A stretch of DNA of 9,067 bases. Source: CANKBT01 sp038235705 (GTDB taxonomy: Bacteria > Actinomycetota > Actinomycetes > Mycobacteriales > SCTD01). Below are positions 5,280 to 9,067 of the stretch, piece by piece. The notes beneath the pieces were generated by a model. That model was not told where the DNA came from, made no database searches, and saw only the letters and a program-made list of their open reading frames with translations. The stretch is from positions 1 through 9,067 of the forward strand of contig JBBSTR010000090.1 of NCBI GenBank assembly GCA_038235705.1, in the 5' to 3' direction. Position 1 is the stretch's first letter. Each line of letters starts with the position of its first letter. The position numbers and the translations under genes were made by a program.

Positions 5280-6254
5280 ATGACCCAGACCCTGCCTGTC
5301 GCCGCCGACCCGCTGGGGGTCCAGGCAGCTGCGGCCGTGGCGGCGCGGGTGGTCAGGAACGTCGAGCAGGTCGTGCACGGTCGTCGCGAGGTGGTCGAGC
5401 TCGTGGTCTGCGCGGTGCTGGCGGGCGGGCACGTGCTGGTCGAGGACGTCCCGGGCAGCGGCAAGACCACGCTCGCGCGAGCGGTCGCGGCAACGCTGGG
5501 CGGTACGTTCCGTCGCGTCCAGGGCACCTCGGACCTGCTCCCCGGCGACATCACCGGCAGCGGTGTGTGGGAGCCCGAGAGCCGCACCTTCGCCTTCGTG
5601 CCCGGGCCGGTGTTCGCCCACGTCGTGCTCGCCGACGAGCTCAACCGCACCCCGCCCCGCACCCAGTCGGCGTTCCTCGAGGCGATGGAGGAGGGCGCGG
5701 TCACGGTCGACGGCGTACGCCACGCCCTGCCCCGGCCCTTCCTCGTGCTCGCGACGCAGAACCCGCTGGAGCAGCACGGCACCTACCCGCTGCCCCAGGC
5801 GCAGCTGGACCGGTTCGCGGTCGCGCTGACCCTGGGCGCGAACGACCCGGCGACCGAGCGGCGGGTGGTCCGTGAGCAGCTGCTCGGCGCCACCGTCGAG
5901 GCGTTGGCGGCTGTGACCCACCCGGATGAGCTCTCGGCGGTGGCGGACCAGGTGCGACGGCTGCACGTGGCCGAGCCGGTGCTCGACCACGCGCTGCGGC
6001 TCGTCGCCGCGACGCGCGACGACCCTCGGGTGGCCCTCGGGGCGAGCACCCGTGCGGCGCTCGTGCTGGTCCGGGTCGCCCAAGCCCGGGCGCTGCTGCA
6101 CGGACGCGACCATGTGCTCCCCGACGACGTCAAGGCGGTGGCTCCGCCGGTGCTCGGGCACCGGCTGGTGCTACGAGGCGGCCGGGGCAGCGCCGCCGAG
6201 GGACGCGCCCTGGTCGCCGAGCTGCTGGACGCCACCCCCGTACCGCTCCGGTGA
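5280..6254 (+). CDS. MoxR-family AAA+ ATPase
   Basis: A 324-residue cytoplasmic AAA+ ATPase of the MoxR family. These proteins are thought to act as chaperone-like remodelers of partner proteins, often with von Willebrand A or DUF58 partners encoded beside them. Walker A is EDVPGSGKTT (55-64) with K62 and T63. Walker B is VVLADELNR (115-123) with D119-E120. Sensor 1 is ATQNP (158-162), and QAQLDRF (173-179) carries the family arginine (R178) after it. The lid holds GASTRA (254-259), the sensor-2 region, usually GASPRA. Length is typical. The start is set by the ribosome site at 5269-5274; the upstream open frame does not encode MoxR sequence. The last four bases overlap the next gene (GTGA, 6251-6254), so it heads a coupled operon with a DUF58 protein and a transglutaminase, a recurrent bacterial arrangement. 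The specific client is unknown. Confidence 0.95.
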   Translation: MTQTLPVAADPLGVQAAAAVAARVVRNVEQVVHGRREVVELVVCAVLAGGHVLVEDVPGSGKTTLARAVAATLGGTFRRVQGTSDLLPGDITGSGVWEPESRTFAFVPGPVFAHVVLADELNRTPPRTQSAFLEAMEEGAVTVDGVRHALPRPFLVLATQNPLEQHGTYPLPQAQLDRFAVALTLGANDPATERRVVREQLLGATVEALAAVTHPDELSAVADQVRRLHVAEPVLDHALRLVAATRDDPRVALGASTRAALVLVRVAQARALLHGRDHVLPDDVKAVAPPVLGHRLVLRGGRGSAAEGRALVAELLDATPVPLR

Positions 6255-7237
6255 GGTCCACGCGCACCCGACCGACCCTCGCCGCCCTGGTCTGCGTCGC
6301 GTCTGCGGGCGGGCTGCACGAGCTGAGCCGGCAGACCGGCGGCGGCTGGCTGGCGGTGTTCGCCGGCCTGCTGCTGGCGCTCCCGCTCGTCTCCTACGCG
6401 CTTCGCCCCCGGCTGGGTGACGTCACCGCCGATCGGCTCGTGCACGGTCAACCGGCGGTCGGGGCCGACACCGAGACGACGCTGCGGATCCACAACGCAG
6501 GCTTACGGCACCTCGGTCGCTTCGTGGTCGAGGACGGGCTGAGGGGGCACGCCCCGGTCGAGGTCGCGTTCCGCGGGCTCGCACCCGGCGGGGTCGTCGA
6601 GGTCTCCGTGCCTCGCCAGGCCCTCGCGCGCGGGGTCGGCGCGGCCGGCCCGCTGTGCCTGGTCGCGCCGGGTCCGTTCGGCTGTCTCCAGGTCCGACGC
6701 GAGCTGGAGATCAAGGCCATGCTCACGGTGCACCCGCAGGTGCTCGCGGTCCCCGGGGCCCGGTCGCACGCACGCCCGGCCGCGAACGGTCAGGCCGGCG
6801 ACGGCACCGACGTGCTGGGCCTCCGGGACTGGCGTCCCGGGGAGGCCCTCGGCTCGATCTCCGCCCGGGCGACGGCGCGTCACGGTCGGCCGGTCGTGCT
6901 GGCGCGGGAGCGCGAGGAGCCGCCCGGGCTGTACGTCCTGGTGACCGCCGGCGAAGGCGCGACCTGGGAGCGCGCCCTGTCTCAGGCGGCCGGCCTGCTG
7001 CTCGAGGCCTGGCGCAGCGGTACGCGACCGGTGCTGCTCGGTCTGGGCGAGCAGACCGCCCGCACCGGTCCGTCGATGCTGGACCTGCTTGCCGCCGCAG
7101 ATCGCGCAGCCCCGTACTCGACCGGGTTGCTGGACGAGGCTCGGCGCCGCGCCGGCACCGGCCTGCTCGCGCTCGTCGTGGCGGCGCCGCCCACCGACCT
7201 GGTCCGCGGCTCCTGCCTGGTGGTGCTCGGTGACTGA
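6251..7237 (+). CDS. DUF58 domain-containing membrane-anchored protein
   Basis: A 328-residue protein of the DUF58 family, the usual neighbour and presumed partner of MoxR ATPases. A basic N-terminus (RSTRTRPT) is followed by two hydrophobic segments, about residues 8-21 and 33-50, which anchor it to the membrane. A beta-rich region follows (about 55-160). The DUF58 signature lies at 191-212: LRDWRPGEALGSISARATARHG. In typical members this reads R-x-Y/W-x-x-G-D-x-x-R-x-I-H/D-W-x-A-T-A-R; here S204 and A205 replace the H/D-W pair. The following von Willebrand-like region (226-310) begins LYVLVTAGEG and lacks the D-x-S-x-S metal-site motif found in some members. The GTG start overlaps the MoxR stop (GTGA), and its own end overlaps the transglutaminase start by 8 bases. 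Family assignment rests on signature and context; the protein is divergent and somewhat short. Confidence 0.87.
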   Translation: MRSTRTRPTLAALVCVASAGGLHELSRQTGGGWLAVFAGLLLALPLVSYALRPRLGDVTADRLVHGQPAVGADTETTLRIHNAGLRHLGRFVVEDGLRGHAPVEVAFRGLAPGGVVEVSVPRQALARGVGAAGPLCLVAPGPFGCLQVRRELEIKAMLTVHPQVLAVPGARSHARPAANGQAGDGTDVLGLRDWRPGEALGSISARATARHGRPVVLAREREEPPGLYVLVTAGEGATWERALSQAAGLLLEAWRSGTRPVLLGLGEQTARTGPSMLDLLAAADRAAPYSTGLLDEARRRAGTGLLALVVAAPPTDLVRGSCLVVLGD

Positions 7238-9067
7238 CCCGACACCGGTCGCGCTACCGGTGGGACTGCGTCGTGCCGTGATCGGTGCGGGTGCGCTCGG
7301 GCAGCTGGCGGCTGCGTCCTCGGGCGTGCTGAGTCCCACCCTCGTCCCGCTGACGATCGTCGCCCTGGTGGGGTTCGACCAGCTGCGGGCCCGGGCCCCG
7401 CGGCACCGGGTGGTGGTCGGCAACGTCGCCTCGGGCGCGGTCGCTCTGGCCGTGCTCGTGGCCGCCCCGATGCTGGTGGGCGGCGGCTCAGGCCTGCGAG
7501 ACGTGCTCGGCCCGCTGCTGCTCGTGGTCCAGCTCGGGCAGGTGCTGCTCTGGCGCACGGTCCGGGACGTGCAGACCGGTCTGCTGGTCGCGTTCGCATG
7601 GTTGCTGCTTGGAGCCTCGTTCGCCCCCGACCTCGTGGCCGGTGTGCCGATCGTCCTCGGGGCCGCCGCATGCGTGGCCGGGGTGGCGCTGCTCGTCCAG
7701 CACCGTGACCCGTCAGGGCAACAGGTCGTGCGGGTCACCGGGGTCGCCCCGGCCCGCCCGGTCGTTCCCGTCGCCGCAGCCCTGCTCGTCGGGCTGCTGC
7801 TCTTCCTGCTGGTCCCGGTCCCCGAGGGCGCGGGGCTCGCGTCCAAGGCCGGGCTGGGTGACCGCGGTGCGACCGGTGCGCCGAGTGCCCGCGCGCAGGG
7901 CCTGTCCGACCAGCAGCAGCTCGACCTGTCGGTGCGCGGCCGGCTCGGCGACCGCCCGCTCGCCCGGGTGCCGGCCGACAGCCCGCAGCTGTGGCGCGGG
8001 CAGGTCTTCGACACCTACGACGGGCGCGGATGGACGGCGCCCCCGCTGTCGACCCGGGACGCCCGCCCCCCGCCCCCCGAGGGGCCCACCCGGACGGACC
8101 GGGTCGAGGTGCTTGCACCGACGCCGGTCCTGTGGTCGCCCGGCGAGCCCGTGAGCGTGACCGGGGCACGGGTGTTCTACGACGACGACGCCATCATCCG
8201 GCCGTATGCGCCGACCCGCGGCTACACCCTCGTGAGCGTCCCGCGGGCGGACCCCGGGGTTTCTGCCGCGGGAGCCGCCGACCCTCGCTGGCTGCAGCTG
8301 CCGGACCGGCTGCCGGAGCGGGTCCGCGAGCTGTCCGCCCGGCTGACCCGTGACGCGGGCAGCACGGCGCAGGCCGTCCAGGCCGTGGAGTCGTTCGTCC
8401 GGGACAACGCCCGCTACGACCTCGACAGCCCGGTGCCGACGCCGGGTCGGGACGCGGTCGATGAGTTCCTGTTCGACGACCGGGTGGGCTTCTGCGAGCA
8501 GTTCGCTTCCGCAGAGGTGGTGCTGCTGCGGGCGGCCGGGATCCCGGCGAGGCTCGCGACCGGGCTGGGCTACGGCGACGACGCGGGGCCGAGCCGCACC
8601 TACCTCGAACGCAACCTGCACGCCTGGGTCGAGGTGTCCTACGCCGGGGTCGGGTGGGTCTCGAGCGACCCGACGCCCGCGGCTGCCCGGACGCAGGACC
8701 CCTCCCTGCGGGCACGTCTGGCTGGCCTGATGCAGCGGGCCCTGTCCGCGGTCACCTCGCTGCCGGGCGGCCGGCTCCTGCTGGCCGGCGCCCTGCTCAC
8801 CGTCCTCGCGTCCTTCGTCCTGGGGACACGACTGGTCCGTCGGACGCTCGACCGTCGGCCCGTCCCGCCTCCGGTCGACCGACCGGCACTCGCGGCCTTT
8901 CTGCGGCTGGACGTCCGCCTGGGTGCGGACGCGCGGCGTCCTCACGAGTCGCTCGCGGAGCTGCGAGAGCGGCTCGACCTCCCTCGCGAGCCGTTCGTCG
9001 TCCTCGAGGCCGAGTGCTACGGCGCGAGACCGCCGAGCGACGGCGTGGTCGCCGCTGCCCTGCTGGA
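7230..9067 (+). CDS. TgpA-like transmembrane transglutaminase, 3'-truncated
   Basis: This frame runs open off the right edge, giving 612 complete codons. The product is a multi-pass membrane protein with an extracytoplasmic transglutaminase-like domain, as in TgpA of Pseudomonas aeruginosa. Hydrophobic segments cover about residues 16-48 (two), 61-84, 93-108, 116-131, 136-156 and 178-197 (DUF3488-type N-terminus). The outer part carries LWRGQVFDTYDGRGW (254-268), typical of TgpA proteins. A transglutaminase core follows with C422 (GFCEQFASA), H464 (NLHAWVEV) and D480 (SSDPTP), a complete Cys-His-Asp triad. A last membrane segment (about 515-534) leads to a cytoplasmic tail with PHESLAELRERL and LEAECYGARPP, resembling DUF4129, cut by the window edge. 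The GTG at 7230 overlaps the DUF58 stop by 8 bases. The family may crosslink or cleave cell-envelope proteins or peptides; substrate unknown. A proline run (PPPPEG, 280-285) lies in C-rich DNA. Confidence 0.94.
   Translation, partial: MTDPTPVALPVGLRRAVIGAGALGQLAAASSGVLSPTLVPLTIVALVGFDQLRARAPRHRVVVGNVASGAVALAVLVAAPMLVGGGSGLRDVLGPLLLVVQLGQVLLWRTVRDVQTGLLVAFAWLLLGASFAPDLVAGVPIVLGAAACVAGVALLVQHRDPSGQQVVRVTGVAPARPVVPVAAALLVGLLLFLLVPVPEGAGLASKAGLGDRGATGAPSARAQGLSDQQQLDLSVRGRLGDRPLARVPADSPQLWRGQVFDTYDGRGWTAPPLSTRDARPPPPEGPTRTDRVEVLAPTPVLWSPGEPVSVTGARVFYDDDAIIRPYAPTRGYTLVSVPRADPGVSAAGAADPRWLQLPDRLPERVRELSARLTRDAGSTAQAVQAVESFVRDNARYDLDSPVPTPGRDAVDEFLFDDRVGFCEQFASAEVVLLRAAGIPARLATGLGYGDDAGPSRTYLERNLHAWVEVSYAGVGWVSSDPTPAAARTQDPSLRARLAGLMQRALSAVTSLPGGRLLLAGALLTVLASFVLGTRLVRRTLDRRPVPPPVDRPALAAFLRLDVRLGADARRPHESLAELRERLDLPREPFVVLEAECYGARPPSDGVVAAALL

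Noticed and set aside
6503..8945. Two long minus-strand open frames (6503-8014 and 7713-8945).
   Set aside because: Both are antisense to the DUF58 and transglutaminase genes, have low-complexity R/G/P/S/Q composition and show no domain. Lack of stop codons is expected at this GC content.

Overview
The window is about 70% GC, densely packed, with GTG starts, 4-base gene overlaps and GC-rich third codon positions. Together with the protein families present, this points to a high-GC actinobacterium. The species cannot be named from this window. No rRNA, tRNA, CRISPR array, insertion sequence or phage gene was seen.

Layout from left to right. (1) Bases 2-1528: the C-terminal three quarters of an adenosylcobalamin-dependent acyl-CoA mutase of the MeaA/ethylmalonyl-CoA mutase type, entering from outside the window. 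It is followed by two tandem hairpins. (2) Bases 1713-3823: a TetR-family repressor, an ABC ATPase and an ABC-2 permease. These form a self-contained small-molecule export module. The repressor's stop codon overlaps a good -35 box. The ATPase appears to have its own promoter, which would give a leaderless mRNA, with two short inverted repeats over the promoter as candidate repressor sites. A strong hairpin directly follows the permease stop codon. (3) Bases 3941-4411: a small PGPG-motif membrane protein (TIGR02611/PGPGW type), convergent with (4) bases 4458-5195 on the minus strand, a DUF2071 (YqjF-like) protein. (5) Bases 5280-9067: a tightly overlapping operon of MoxR-family AAA+ ATPase, DUF58 protein and TgpA-like membrane transglutaminase. 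It reads divergently from the DUF2071 gene and runs off the right edge.

The two best-supported functional units are the regulated exporter and the MoxR-DUF58-transglutaminase cluster. In the exporter, repressor, ATPase and permease are adjacent and terminated together. The second cluster is a widespread bacterial gene set whose molecular job is poorly known: a cytoplasmic AAA+ ATPase, a membrane-anchored DUF58 partner and a multi-pass membrane protein with an outward-facing Cys-His-Asp transglutaminase domain. The mutase would act in acetyl-CoA assimilation through the ethylmalonyl-CoA pathway and/or supply of branched acyl-CoA units, but no partner gene is visible here.

Nothing in the window is clearly a wholly new system. 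The most unusual points are the compact promoter/operator at the repressor-ATPase junction, an 11-codon reading frame whose stop overlaps the repressor's GTG start, and a DUF58 protein lacking the canonical signature tryptophan and metal-site motif.
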